Positions 21,285 to 31,883 are shown, counted from the first letter of the stretch. The stretch: DNA of 64,000 nt from Dactylorhiza incarnata (GCA_033032865.1 JAWHQI010000005.1:13292001-13356000); one strand, 5' to 3'. Made by a program: numbers and translations. Notes: generated by a model from the sequence alone, not told the origin.

Positions 21285-22140
21285 GCGTTCGGACCTGCCA
21301 GCTAGATGAGAGTCTGGACAGCGGGTCTGCTCGGGGCCACTTTCTCAACACCTTGGAACCTGCCACCGAGTGAGCCTTCGGACCTGCCAGCTAGATGAGA
21401 GCCTGGACAGCGGGTCTGCTCGGGGCCTTCTTTTCTTTCACATAGAACCTGCCTCCGAGTGAGCCTTCGGACCTGCCAGCTAGATGAGAGCCTGGACAGC
21501 GGGTCTGCTCGGGGCCACTTTCTCAACACCTTGGAACCTGCCACCGGGTGAGCCTTCGGACCTGCCAGCTAGATGAGAGCCTGGAAAGCGGGTCTGCTCG
21601 GGGCCTTCATTTCTTTCACATAAAACCTGCCTCCGAGTGAGCCTTCGGACCTGCCAGCTAGATGAGAGCCTGGACAGCGGGTCTGCTCGGGGCCACTTTC
21701 TCACCACCTTGGAACCTGCCACCGAGTGAGCCTTCGGACCTGCCAGCTAGATGAGAGCCTGGATAGCGGGTCTGCTCGGGGCCTTCTTTTCTTCACATAG
21801 AACCTGCCTCCGAGTGAGCCTTCGGACCTGCCAGCTAGATGAGAGCCTGGACAGCGGGTCTGCTCGGGGCCTTCTTTTCTTTCACATAGAACCTGCCTCC
21901 GAGTGAGCCTTCGGACCTGCCAGCTAGATGAGAGCCTGGACAGCGGGTCTGCTTGGGGCCACTTTCTCACCGCCTTGGAACCTACCACCGAGTGAGCCTT
22001 CGGACCTGCCAGCTAGATGAGAGCCTGGACAGCGGGTCTGCTCGGGGCCTCTTTTCTTTCACATAGAACCTGCCTCCGAGTAAGCCTTCAGACCTGCCAG
22101 CTAGATGAGAGCCTGGACAGCGGGTCTGCTCGGGGCCTTC
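21285..22140. repeat. About 89-bp tandem repeat, ten copies
   Basis: Ten units, each with 'gacctgccagctagatgaga' and 'gcgggtctgctcggggcc', alternating two spacer types ('actttctcaacacc' and 'ttcttttctttcacatag'). The alternation suggests duplication of a two-unit block. Reading frames of 70-95 codons on the minus strand are repeat artefacts. Arrays between pol and the 3' LTR are known in Tat-lineage elements and can seed satellites. Confidence 0.92.
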
Positions 22141-22240
22141 TTTGGAGCTTTCGGGGTTTTTCCTATAAGCTGCAGTATCAATCTCAAACACATACGATAA
22201 ACAAAATATTCATATTTCAAAACATTTTCATTACATAGTT

Positions 22241-23317
22241 TCAGGGATAGAAACGTTTAAGATCGTCACCACTCCATGTGTGGCTGAGAGCTTGGCCCTC
22301 CACATTCTGGAGGCGATACCCCCCAGACTTTAGTGCCTCTTCCACGACATAGGGCCCTTCCCAGTTGGGGTTAAGTTTTCCCACCGCGGCGGACCTTCCG
22401 GCCGCGTCGACCTTCTTGAGCACCAGATCTCCCTTCTCGAACTGCTTGACCCTGACGTGCTTATTGAAATACTTGGCCATCCGCCGCTTGACCTCTTCTT
22501 GGCGAATGGCTGCCAGGTCTCGAGCTTCTTCGATGAGGTCGAGGGAGAGCCGCAACTCCACCTCGTTTTCGGCTCTCCAATCTTCCTCTCCGCTTGCGGC
22601 GGCCTTTACCCGTGGTGTCATAACTTCGAACTCTATGGGGATGACGGCCTCGCAGCCGTGAGAGAGCTTGAAAGGGGTCTCTCCCGTGGCGGTGTTGGGG
22701 GTAGTTCTTAGGGCCCACAAGACCGATGGAAGCTGTTCCACCCAATTGCCCTTCAGATTTTCCACTTTCTTCTTGAGCAGGTTCACGATGACCTTGTTTG
22801 CCGCCTCCACCTGCCCGTTGCTCCTGGGATGGTGAACAGATGCAAACCTGAGATCTATCCCCAGCTGGCCACAGAAGCTGATGAATTCCTCGCTTGCGAA
22901 CTGCGGACCATTATCCGTGACTATGGCCTGTGGAAGCCCATGTCGACAAATGATCTCCCCCCATACGAAGTTGCGGATTACCTGGGAGGTGACCTTAGCC
23001 AACGCCTTGACCTCCAACCACTTTGAGAAGTAGTCAATCATTACCAGGAGAAACCTCCTCTGCCCACTAGCCTGGGGGAAGGGTCCTACCAGATCCATCC
23101 CCCATATGGCGAATGGCCAGGGCGCCGTGATACTCTTTAGCCTCTGAGCTGGCATGAGTTGAAGCGGGGCGAACATTTGGCACTTCTGGCACCTCTTGGT
23201 GAAGGCTGCCGCGTCTTTACTTAGGGTTGGCCAGAAGTACCCCAGCCTCATTATTCTTTCCTCCAACATCCTGCTCCCCGAGTGGCTGCCGCACTCGCCG
23301 GAGTGGACTTCTTCCAA
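22241..23317 (-). CDS. Gypsy B integrase, open frame
   Basis: 358 codons from the Met chosen by frame. HHCC zinc site: 'HSGECGSHSGSRMLEERIM' (His pair) and 'CQKCQMF' (Cys pair). The rve core has Asp in 'WGMDLVGPFP', Asp in 'IVTDNGPQF' and Glu in 'SNGQVEAANK', then the C-terminal 'NWEGPYVV' GPY/F module. All catalytic residues are present and there is no internal stop. It would insert B cDNA. Upstream it is parted from the RNase H part by one TAA near 23350, so it is a segment of a broken polyprotein rather than a separate gene. Confidence 0.92.
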   Translation of the reverse strand: MEEVHSGECGSHSGSRMLEERIMRLGYFWPTLSKDAAAFTKRCQKCQMFAPLQLMPAQRLKSITAPWPFAIWGMDLVGPFPQASGQRRFLLVMIDYFSKWLEVKALAKVTSQVIRNFVWGEIICRHGLPQAIVTDNGPQFASEEFISFCGQLGIDLRFASVHHPRSNGQVEAANKVIVNLLKKKVENLKGNWVEQLPSVLWALRTTPNTATGETPFKLSHGCEAVIPIEFEVMTPRVKAAASGEEDWRAENEVELRLSLDLIEEARDLAAIRQEEVKRRMAKYFNKHVRVKQFEKGDLVLKKVDAAGRSAAVGKLNPNWEGPYVVEEALKSGGYRLQNVEGQALSHTWSGDDLKRFYP

Positions 23318-23339
23318 GATCCTTGGGACCTCCTCCTCT

Positions 23340-23948
23340 GAAACGCATTAGGCCAGGAGGCCCGAGAGGGTCTTCCGATACAAGTCCCCCTCGTGGAGCA
23401 CGTAGTAGGCGGACTTATATCGGAAGTGCCTCTGGTCCGGAACCTCCTCCGGAAACTTTCCTGTTGCAAGGAAGGTGACGAAGGGATCCTTCCAGGAGGG
23501 CCGCTTCTCTACTTCCATGAGTTCTCCCTCCTCAATCGAAGGGCGGAATAGGTCCGTCAGGGTCCCCCCGGCTTGAGGACCGGATTTGGCCAACCGATCC
23601 GCCGGGGTGCTCTCCTCCCGAGGGATGTGCCGGATGGAGAAAGTTTTGAATTTTCCCATGAGACCTCACTTTGGCTAAGTACCTTATGAGCGCAGGCTCC
23701 CTCGTATCGAACTCTCCCCTGATCTGAGAGGCTATTACCATGGAGTCGGTGAGGACCTCCACGTCATGGACTCCGAGCTCCTGGGCCAACCGTAGACCGG
23801 CGATCACCGCCTCATACTCCGCCTGATTGTTGGTGATTGGGAAGTGTATCACTAGTGTCTGCTCGATCTTTACTCCTTGGGGACTCTCCAGCACCACCCC
23901 TCCTCCGAGGGAATTCTTGCCCGAAGCCCGTCCACCAGCAGCTTCCAC
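23340..23948 (-). pseudogene. Gypsy B second RNase H (Tat-type)
   Basis: 'TNNQAEYEAVIAGLRLAQEL' and 'VLTDSMVIASQIRGEF' are the Glu and Asp motifs of the additional RNase HI domain that marks Tat-lineage pol. The downstream linker continues in a shifted frame ('MGKFKTFSIRHIPREES', about 23659 on), so there is a one-base slip near 23655-23665. A stop near 23350 then separates integrase. Confidence 0.85.
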
Positions 23949-24875
23949 GAAACGTGACGAGGGGCTCCATCTTCATTCATCTCGGCCACATAATCTACCA
24001 TGAAATTAGCCACCACTTGCGCCTTCATGGATAGTCGAGGGACGAAGGTAATGTTGAATTCACTTAGCTCTATCGACCATTTTGCGAGCCTTCCCGAGTG
24101 TTCCACTCCTTCGAAGATCTGGCGGAGAGGGTGGTCCGTTACTACTTGAATTGAATGGGCCTGGAAGTATGGCCTTAGCTTCCTTGCTGCGACGACCAGA
24201 GCAAAGGCCAATTTCTCCAAAATCGGGTATCTGAGCTCTGCTTCCCTCAGGACCCTGCTCACGTAGTAGACGGGCAGCTGTTTCTTGCCTTCCTCCCGAA
24301 CCAGGATGGAGCTTACGGCCTCTGTCCCGACCCCGAGATATAGATATAGATCCTCCCCCTCTTTGGGACCTTGGAGCAGTGGAGCCTTGGTGAGTTGGCT
24401 CTTCAAGGCCTGGAAGGCCTCCTCACATTCTTTTGTCCATTCAAACTTCTGGTTACCTCGTAATGTTTTGAAAAAGGGGGAGCATTTCTCCCCGGCTCGG
24501 GAGAGAAACCTGCTCAGCCCCGCGAGTCTTCCGGTCAAGCGCTGAACTTTCTTGGCGTTCCGCGGCGACCCCAGCTCCATTATGGCCTTAACCTTGTCCG
24601 GGTTAGGTTCTACCCCCCCGAGGGGTGAGAAGATGCCCCAGGAATTTCCCCTTACTGGCCCCGAACACATACTTCAGGGGGTTCAGGCGCATCTTGTATT
24701 TGCGTAGGGTGGTGAAGGTCTCCTCGAGGTCCTGGATGTGAGAGTTCACGCACTTGCTCTTCACCATAAGGTCATCCACGTAGAACTCCAGGTTCCTTCC
24801 CCTTTGCTCCCTAAATACCCGGTCCATCATCTTCTGGTAGGTGGCTCCTGCATTTTTCAGCCCGAAGGGCATCAT
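23870..24875 (-). pseudogene. Gypsy B RT C-terminus and first RNase H
   Basis: The first piece (24875-24603) has 'MMPFGLKNAGATYQKMM' and the intact active site 'YVDDLMVKS'. The second (to 23870) has 'VQRLTGRLAGLSRFLSRAGEK', 'FEWTKECEEAFQALK' and RNase H of the gypsy type ('ILEKLAFALVVAARKLRPYF', 'VVTDHPLRQIF'). The pieces are joined by a frame slip at a run of seven G/C near 24615-24622, where 'GHLLTPRGG' continues in the other frame as 'VEPNPDKVKAIM'. A homopolymer indel is the simplest cause. Confidence 0.88.
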
Positions 24876-27715
24876 CTTATAGCAGTAGCATCCCTCCCTG
24901 GTGATGAACGAGACGTCTTTGACATCCGGGGGTGCATCCTGATCTGGTGATAACCTGAAAAAGCATCCAAAAAACTCATCACAGAAAAACCGACGGCTGA
25001 GTCAACCATCGCGTCGATCCGAGACAGGGGATAACAATCCTTAGGGCAGGCCTTATTTAACAATGAAAAATCCACACACATACGCCAGCGGGCCTCGGCC
25101 TTTTTTACCATTACGACGTTGGAGACCCAGCCTGGGTACTGGATCTCCGATACAAAACCTGCTTCGAGGAGTTTTGCCACCTCCTCGCGGATGGGTCCTT
25201 CGAGCTTGCTGGCGAAGGTCCTTCTCTTCTGCCGGATGGGACAGGCCTCCGGATCGAGGTTGAGATGATGGCAAGCCACGTCCGCCTCGATGCCTGGCAT
25301 ATCAGCTGCGCTCCATGCGAATACATCCACGTTCTTCTGGATGCACTCCAGCATCTTCATCCTGTCCTCCGGGCCGAGACCCCCACTGATCCGCACCTCT
25401 TTCACCCTCCCCTCCTGGGTGAGGACCTCCATCTCCACCACCTTTTCTGCCGCCTCGAGCCGGGCTGGCTCTTCCCATTGGCCCTTTGCTTTTCGCCCTT
25501 CTATCCGGGCCTCTTCCTCTGCGACTCCTTCCGCCTCCACTGGCTCGACTTCCTGCTCCTCACGAGCGACCTCCATCAACTCGACCTCCTGCTCCTCACG
25601 AGCGACCTCCATGTTCTCCTCTCGGGCATCGCCCTCTCCCCCTACTTCTCTCTTCTCCACTTCTTCTCCTGGCCCATCCGGCCTCTCCATCTCCTCATCC
25701 ATCTTCTCAGCATCCGCCATCCAAGAAATGGTGTTGACGGCAGTCACATAGCACTGTCTCGCCACCTTAGTGTCTCCTCGGACGCGGACCTGGACTCCTC
25801 CACTATGGAGCTTTAAGCACTGATGGTACGATGAGGGCACGCACCGGAAGGCGCTGATGAGGGGGCGTCCGAAAATGGCGTTATAGCTGCTCGGAGCGTC
25901 CACAATGACGAACCGGCAGTTTCTTGGGACCCCTCCTAGCGTCACCTGGAGACCAACACCTCCCTCGACCTCCTTCCGCTCTCCTGAGAAACCAAACAAC
26001 AGTCCATCAGAGGCCTGCACCCTCTTCTTTTCCACCTCCATTGCGTCGAAGGCCTTCTTGAAGATCACGTTCACTGAGCTCCCGTTATCTACCAGGATCC
26101 GGGAGACCGTGAAATTTTCAATCGCCGTCTGAATCACCAGGGCGTCGCAGAATGGATCCTCATAATCTGGCATGTCTTCTGAGGAGAAGGTGGGCTTCTC
26201 CGAGAGGGGTGGGGTCTGGGAAGTCGACGTGACGTCCCTACGGAACATCACCTGGAAGCTCCTCTTGCGAGAGGCCTCTATCCCAACCCCTCCATGAATC
26301 ACCCCGATTCCACCCCTGGTTCCTGTATCCGCCCTGTCCTCGCATCGGTCTTCTTCCATCTCCGGGAGCATTTCCTCGATCCTGACCTGCTGCCACCGTG
26401 GCTGACCTCTCTCTCTCATCTCCAAGAATTCGGGGCAGGTGGCGGTCGCGTGACCTTCTTCCTGGTGAAAGTCACAATAAGGCAAAGCCACCCTGCCCCC
26501 CCTTCCTGCTCTTCCTCTTCCTCCTCTTGCTCCTCTGCCTCCTCTTCCTCGGCCTACCACCATAGCTTGCTCCCTTGGGGGGTGAGGGGGTCTGGGACCC
26601 TGCCTCCACCCCGGATTCATTCCTCCCGCCTCTCTTCCTTGGTATCCTTCTTCCTGACCTCTCGCCGGTCCTTCCTGGTGCCTCCAGCCCAACCTGTTGT
26701 TGGGCTCTTGATTCCTCCAATTCCGAGGCGGTCTTTCGAACCCCTGACCCCTGGGTTCATCTTGCCTTCTTCCTTCTTGCTGCCTCACGTCGGGCTCGTT
26801 CATCTTTGCCAACCTCCTGTAGAACTCCGGGTTGGCCGCCTCCCCTTCAATCTCCTCTGCCGCTCGCTCCATCAATTCCTCAAAGGATGAAGGAGGCCTT
26901 CTTTTCAGGTCCATCTTGAAGAACCCGTCTCGCAACCCTACGATGAACGCCATCTTGAGGGCGAATCCCGTCACCTCCTGCACAAGGTGTATCTCCTCCT
27001 GGAATCTATCCACGTAATGTCCCAGGGACTCTCCCTCCCTCTGCCTGATCTTGAAGAGAGCCTCCACATCCTTCTTCCTCTTTTTTGACGTCGAGAAGCG
27101 TAGCCGAAAGCCTCGGCGCAGATCATCGAACGTGTAGATGGAACCTGCGGAAAGCTGGTGGAACCAGTCCCTTGCTTTCTCCTTCAGGGTGGTCGCGAAG
27201 AGTCGGCATTGAAAAGCATCCGACATGGGAAGGATTGATGTCATGTCCTCAAACCACTGTAGGTGCACGACTGGATCCTCCTTGCAGGTGTAGTAGGACA
27301 TCTCCGGCCCACGAAACCCCTCTGGCACTGGGGCCGAGAGGATCATCTCGCAAAAGGGGCTCCCTTCCCCTGCTCGGCGAATGGACTTCTCGCGCGGACC
27401 CAACTCGCACACCTCAGCACTCGTCGGACTGCTGAACAGCTGCCGCCCTGGGAGATCTCGCGCACTTCCTTCTGCTGGCACCTCCTTCCCCGGCCGCTGC
27501 CCCGGTGCGTTCTCGCCGATCTGCGGGGGTGGGACCACGGGGACTGCCGGGGTCTCGCACTCGCTCCTTGCTGCGAGAACTGTCTGCAGGACCTCTCGCT
27601 TGAACTTCTCAAACATTTCCAGCCACTCCCCTGTTGCGGGTGGCTGCGAGTGACCTGAGTCAGAACCATTCCCCCCATCTCCTGTCATCGAACCTAATTC
27701 TAGATTTTCCTTCAC
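24872..27715 (-). CDS. Gypsy B gag, protease and RT N-terminus, open frame
   Basis: 947 codons, the longest open frame in the window. ATG at 27715 is only about 30 nt after the LTR; Met at 27688 ('MTGDGGNG') is an alternative. Retrotrans_gag near residues 150-270 ('ATTLKEKARDWFHQL', 'FKIRQREGESLGHYVDRF'); Arg/Gly-rich stretch; zinc finger 'CDFHQEEGHATATC' (CX2HX4HX4C, usual in Tat); protease 'ILVDNGSSVNVIF' (DNG in place of DTG, common in this lineage); acidic repeat 'MEVAREEQEVE' twice; RT start 'WRMCVDFSLLNKACPKDCYP', 'SFLDAFSGYHQIRMHP'. A slip at a C run near 24930 ends the frame before the rest of RT. Confidence 0.92.
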   Translation of the reverse strand: MKENLELGSMTGDGGNGSDSGHSQPPATGEWLEMFEKFKREVLQTVLAARSECETPAVPVVPPPQIGENAPGQRPGKEVPAEGSARDLPGRQLFSSPTSAEVCELGPREKSIRRAGEGSPFCEMILSAPVPEGFRGPEMSYYTCKEDPVVHLQWFEDMTSILPMSDAFQCRLFATTLKEKARDWFHQLSAGSIYTFDDLRRGFRLRFSTSKKRKKDVEALFKIRQREGESLGHYVDRFQEEIHLVQEVTGFALKMAFIVGLRDGFFKMDLKRRPPSSFEELMERAAEEIEGEAANPEFYRRLAKMNEPDVRQQEGRRQDEPRGQGFERPPRNWRNQEPNNRLGWRHQEGPARGQEEGYQGREAGGMNPGWRQGPRPPHPPREQAMVVGRGRGGRGARGGRGRAGRGGRVALPYCDFHQEEGHATATCPEFLEMRERGQPRWQQVRIEEMLPEMEEDRCEDRADTGTRGGIGVIHGGVGIEASRKRSFQVMFRRDVTSTSQTPPLSEKPTFSSEDMPDYEDPFCDALVIQTAIENFTVSRILVDNGSSVNVIFKKAFDAMEVEKKRVQASDGLLFGFSGERKEVEGGVGLQVTLGGVPRNCRFVIVDAPSSYNAIFGRPLISAFRCVPSSYHQCLKLHSGGVQVRVRGDTKVARQCYVTAVNTISWMADAEKMDEEMERPDGPGEEVEKREVGGEGDAREENMEVAREEQEVELMEVAREEQEVEPVEAEGVAEEEARIEGRKAKGQWEEPARLEAAEKVVEMEVLTQEGRVKEVRISGGLGPEDRMKMLECIQKNVDVFAWSAADMPGIEADVACHHLNLDPEACPIRQKRRTFASKLEGPIREEVAKLLEAGFVSEIQYPGWVSNVVMVKKAEARWRMCVDFSLLNKACPKDCYPLSRIDAMVDSAVGFSVMSFLDAFSGYHQIRMHPRMSKTSRSSPGRDATAIR

Positions 27716-27746
27716 CGGCTACGGTCCACGCTCACCGCACTAAAAA

Positions 27747-28423
27747 TGTTGAAACCTGCAACAGGCCTCTTGAGTTCGGACCCACTTGGGGTGTAGCCGA
27801 TGCTTATTTCTCCCTCACTAGACTCTCTTGATGGTGGATGTGAGAATAGGAATATACCCAAGGCTGAAGCGAGGAGGTCCCGCCACACACCCGGAAGATC
27901 TTAGAGAGCTTCCCCTCCCAAACCAAAGCTCAACCGGGCACCTTGGAGGGCACTGGTTGCCAACCAAAACTTGCTTAGAGGAGAGGATTCTCTAAAATCG
28001 GATCTCCTCCAAGGTGCCCTTAAGGGTCTATTTATAGATTTTTCTAGGCTGGACTGCAAATAGCATGAATCCGCCTTTTAGTTTTACTAACCGCACCCCA
28101 AATTGGTCTGCTAATAGCCTAACTCCGCTGTTCTGAAGGGCTATTTGCAGCCCACAAGGGGTGTTGTGGTCATTTCCCCCTTAAATCCTTCTAGGCGAGT
28201 GGTCCGTGAGGGCACCACTCGCTGGGCACCCGCCTAGCTGAGCGAATGCCCACGCTTCCGGGCGAGTGGTTCGCGAGGGCACCACTCGCCTAGATCCTTC
28301 TCTTCCGCAGCTTACCCCACCAACCTGGGGGTACTTCCACCTCCTAGCCGGGGCGAATGATCTGGCTGACCCAGGTCTCGCCAGTTGGCTTGAGGAGCCC
28401 ACTCGACGAATACGGGTTGTACA
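27747..28423 (-). repeat. 5' LTR of gypsy B
   Basis: 677 bp, paired with 16229-16866. It is longer by about 38 bp because the 'gggcgagtgg...ccactcgcc' segment is duplicated (about 28258-28295). TATA box TATAAATAG (minus) at about 28027-28039, downstream of the inverted repeats. Confidence 0.95.
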
Positions 28424-28428
28424 CTTAT
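28424..28428. repeat. Target site duplication CTTAT (right, gypsy B)
   Basis: Matches 16224-16228. Copia A sequence resumes after it. Confidence 0.95.
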
Positions 28429-29853
28429 AACCTATAAAATTAAAAACATCACAATAGCTATACATTTTAAAAAGAAAAACTAAATCTTAAATGATCAAAA
28501 CATAGACATTCACCAACATAAATCATGTCCACTCCCAAAAATAAACTTCTTTTCTTCTCTAGCTTTTTCATTCCCTGTTTCTATTAATGTTCATATGAGA
28601 ATTTTTTAATCTTGCATAAATGATTCTTCATGTGTTATTTTTCGTAAAAATAGCTTAACACATGATTATGATGTTCAATCTTAAGTTATCATTGTAATGA
28701 CACTTTCATATAGGAATTAAGAATTGTTTTCGCATGCCTCTAAGTATAAGAAATCTTTTATCTATGACAATGAGCAATCACAAACACTTACTTAATTTGC
28801 AAATACATGTTAATAAAATTTATTTTATACATACATCAAGATTGATCAAACATAACAAAATACATTTCATAAATGCTACCTTCAACTTTGCTACTTTGCA
28901 CTTATTCAAATTATACCATTTTTTGCATGCAAGTGAATTCGGATATCCTTTACATACATAAATATTCAAAAAAAAAAACAAATTCAAATGCAAAACATAT
29001 ATTTTTGCCAAAAATTTTGAAAGAAATAAATTAAAAAAATTAAAAAGGATCCTCCACCAAGCACTACTTAGCCTCCTGATAAGTCTTAATGAGCATTGTG
29101 AGGTTAAGCACCTTGGAAAGAATTGTAAAGTGTCTTGTTATGCAAAAACAAAATGGTCCTTTTATGTATACTTGCAAAGTTTCTATAAGTTCATAAGTTT
29201 GGCTTTATGTATATTTATGTTATGTTTAACAATTCCATGATCATGTATATTTTAAATATACGCATATGTATTCTTTCTCAAAGTATCACTACTACATTTC
29301 ATTGTTATTTATAAAATTTCTTCTTATGAGAATTGGACCGAAACGATTCAATATTCTATCTGCTAATGTTTCTTTGTCTGATAATTGACCTTGAATCTCA
29401 TAATGGTTAAGTATATTTGCTTTATGTATATTGATAACGGATAACTATAATGCTTGGCCTCATCTCTAAGGTTTCCTATCTCGATATCATATCACTTACA
29501 AAGCTTCCGCTAGTGTACTCCAACTTTCCCTATATTCTATCTTATTTTCTACCATATCTCTATGATACTCCTTCCTCGTCTCTATTCATTACTTTTGATA
29601 ATATCAAAGGGGGAGAAGATAATAAGAAATCACTTAAATCACTTAAAATACTTAATTAATACACGGAGCATACATATAGGGGGAGTTTATATGTCGGGGG
29701 AGAATATTTTTAGAAGGAGCTAATATTAAGGGGGCGATCATATTAAGGGGGAGATCATGGAGATCATATGTTCACACTTGTAGAGACATGATGTACTTTT
29801 CAATATCTCTATAGGATTTATTTGATTTCTTTTTATAAGGATTTCTTATTATC
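28429..29853 (+). other. 3' non-coding region of copia A
   Basis: AT-rich, no supported gene. From 29600 on it holds five internal purine tracts of the GGGGGAG or GGGGGCG type (about 29608, 29678, 29695, 29728, 29746) before the true polypurine tract. No extra ORF like those of D and E is recognisable. Confidence 0.7.
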
Positions 29854-29866
29854 AAAAGGGGGAGAT
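29854..29866 (+). other. Polypurine tract of copia A
   Basis: AAAAGGGGGAGAT directly before the 3' LTR start TGTTGGAGCA; the classic plus-strand primer of this copia group. Confidence 0.9.
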
Positions 29867-31131
29867 TGTTGGAGCATGCGTTCTGCACTCATCCGATTTG
29901 AGAATAATAAATCCCGAATGTATTTGATCCTATTTTTGATTAATGGTGTGCAGATAACAGGTGCAAGAATAACATGTTTGCAATTGGTGCAAAATACTGA
30001 TTTTCCAGAAATTGGAGCTATCGGCTTCCCGACAGCAGTACCGGATTTCCGACAGCGCACGATTTCTTCCGTTCTCCGATCTCTACTCAACGTTGTAGAG
30101 CTATCAGATTTTCGACAGCAGTAACGGATTTTCGACAGTGCAAAATCTTCCCGTAACTCTACGACGTGCAGCAGTTAAGCAAACCAATGGATATCCGATA
30201 GTGCTATCCGATATCCGACATCCCACGTCTCAACCATGACTCAATCGTGATCGCCACTCTCCGCAAAAATGCCGAATACATGGGACACATGGCACCTCTG
30301 GAGCTATCGGATTTTGGCGATAGCTAGCTAACGGATGGCGTTATCTATCTTTTATACAAAAGGGCTCAGAACTTTGTTTAATTCATGCTTTCAGACCTCC
30401 AAGCTTTCATCCTGAGTGTTATCGTCCAGAGAGCTCCAGAGAATGAAAATCCCCATCCTTGAAGAAGAAAAGAGAGAGCGAAGTCGAATATTGTACACGC
30501 GTTCTAAGGAGATTTTCTCAAGTATTCTTCTCTGATTTGTTCCAGAAATTTTAAAGGGGGTTTTTATTTTGTATTTCATTTACATTTACATTCATCTTGT
30601 AATCATTGGAGAAATCGTCGTCTTGCGTGCGACGTCCAAGCCCTTGCGTGTCTTGGTGGGAAAATCGCCTCATTGTGCGTGGCGTCCAAGTCCTTGTGCG
30701 GCTTGGTTGGGAAAGCGTAGTCTTGTGCACTACGTCTAGATCTTGAGAAGATATAGAAGATAGGCTTGGGCTTGGTCTAGGGAGAGACAAGTGATAGCCT
30801 TCCGATCTTTGGCAGAAGGATTGGTAAACTCAAATTGTTAAAAGTTTATTATCATATTTGTGCCTTGATCTTAAGCATTGTTAAGATCATTTTTATTGTA
30901 TGTTAATTTCATGATTAAAAAATTATGACTTTTTCTTCAATTGCGAATTTGGTTCCTTAATCTTTAACTTAGAAATTTGTGTTTGAATTAATTTAAAAAT
31001 TACATTGGTTTGAAATTTTTTATAAGTAATTTTTAGAAAAGTAAAATTTGTTTAAAAATTCTTAAGTTAAAAATTATAATTTAAACACACCCTTATTCAC
31101 TCCCCCTCTAAGGGCGTCACACGATCCAACA
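29867..31131 (+). repeat. 3' LTR of copia A
   Basis: 1,265 bp, TGTTGGAGCA...GATCCAACA. Palindrome cluster at about 30015-30330, with some CpG sites changed relative to the 5' LTR. Followed at once by GGCTT. Confidence 0.95.
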
Positions 31132-31136
31132 GGCTT
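31132..31136. repeat. Target site duplication GGCTT (right, element A)
   Basis: Matches 9836-9840; lies within the gag reading frame of gypsy C. Confidence 0.95.
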
Positions 31137-31206
31137 CACTTTGCGGACCCGAAGATTCATCCTCAGACTGGGAATTCGACCTGGTCGCAACATGCTTCAG
31201 TGCCAT
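31132..31206 (-). pseudogene. Gypsy C gag N-terminus, cut by copia A
   Basis: On the minus strand ATG at 31206 starts 25 open codons ('MALKHVATRSNSQSEDESSG') that run exactly to A's insertion point. They continue in phase on the far side of A at 9835 ('MIEGLR', stop, 'SNEALSRQFIAMQEG'). Too short for a domain call alone; assigned by its place after the primer site and LTR and by the gag zinc knuckles on the other side. Confidence 0.65.
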
Positions 31207-31883
31207 TTTCTAAGAACACAAACGAACGTCACGCCAAACTTAACTAAAAGCTAGGATTACTTAACTCCGAACAATTGAAAATGTGAATACAGTTGCTCTT
31301 GCTACTACCTTGCTCTGGGATTTTCAATAATGATGTTATGCCCTAACTTAGGAGGATATACTATCATCCTTTGACTCCTGTGCATATCATATGTTTGCAT
31401 GAATGTTTAAATTTCCATTTCAAATCCTGTGTGTACAAGTGTCATCATGTATATATTTAACTTGACACACATTCTAATGCTATGATATGATGTGCATGTT
31501 GTGCTATGCATTCTAATGAAAGCCTTAGTGCATGTTTTGAGCGGCGTACACATGAAATATTATGCATTCCAGACTACATAATATCGCATGTAATGAAATT
31601 AGCATCCAGTAACATCCATGGGATATGTTATGCCGCCCATACAACTTAATAGTCACATGCTGTCACACCTATGAGGATCCATATACAGACACATATTTAT
31701 GCATCCCATACTATATAATATGCCCCGTACACTTCTTATCAAGCTATGAGTGTAGTGTTCATGCTTCAGCCAAGAGATACGGATGACACTTTGGTGTGTG
31801 TATGCAATGAAATAGATTCTTAAAATAGATGGATGTTTGACTAATCATCCAACAACTGATCTAAACCTACTTCTGATACCAAC
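31207..31883 (-). other. Leader and primer binding site of gypsy C
   Basis: About 670 bp non-coding leader. The primer site is at about 31866-31881: minus strand TGGTATCAGAAGTAGG, an initiator-Met-type site one to two bases from the LTR end. Confidence 0.7.

Larger units (their letters stand above)
16229..28423 (-). mobile_element. Ty3/gypsy element B, Tat lineage, with antisense genes
   Basis: 12.2 kb, minus sense: 5' LTR (28423-27747), gag-protease-RT, RNase H, second RNase H, integrase ending at 22241, two tandem arrays (22140-20885), then a block of spliced genes on the opposite strand (20731-16973), purine tract and 3' LTR (16866-16229). TSD CTTAT. Two RNase H domains, a CX2HX4HX4C gag finger, long 3' non-pol region and antisense ORFs point to the Tat lineage (Tat/Retand/Ogre relatives). 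LTRs differ by about ten bases plus a roughly 38-bp insertion, so it is fairly young. Confidence 0.95.
9841..31131 (+). mobile_element. Copia element A, complete ends, split by gypsy B
   Basis: Two LTRs (9841-11099 and 29867-31131), primer site, gag, protease-integrase, RT-RNase H, 3' region and polypurine tract, in plus orientation, flanked by GGCTT on both sides. Without B (16229-28423 plus one CTTAT) A is about 9.1 kb. It inserted into gag of gypsy C. Most proteins carry stops, but the protease-integrase frame is still open for 476 codons. It belongs to the Tork/SIRE group by motif; the exact lineage is not resolved. Confidence 0.95.

Noticed and set aside
21302..22191. Four minus-strand frames of 69-95 codons
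   Set aside because: They repeat the same peptide because they translate the 89-bp tandem array.
24738..27831. Numerous long frames on the plus strand
   Set aside because: All are opposite the gag-pol frame of B; GC-rich coding DNA gives open antisense frames. No independent motifs.
28734..29011. Short frames on both strands in AT-rich DNA
   Set aside because: Composition artefact in the 3' region of copia A; no similarity or context.
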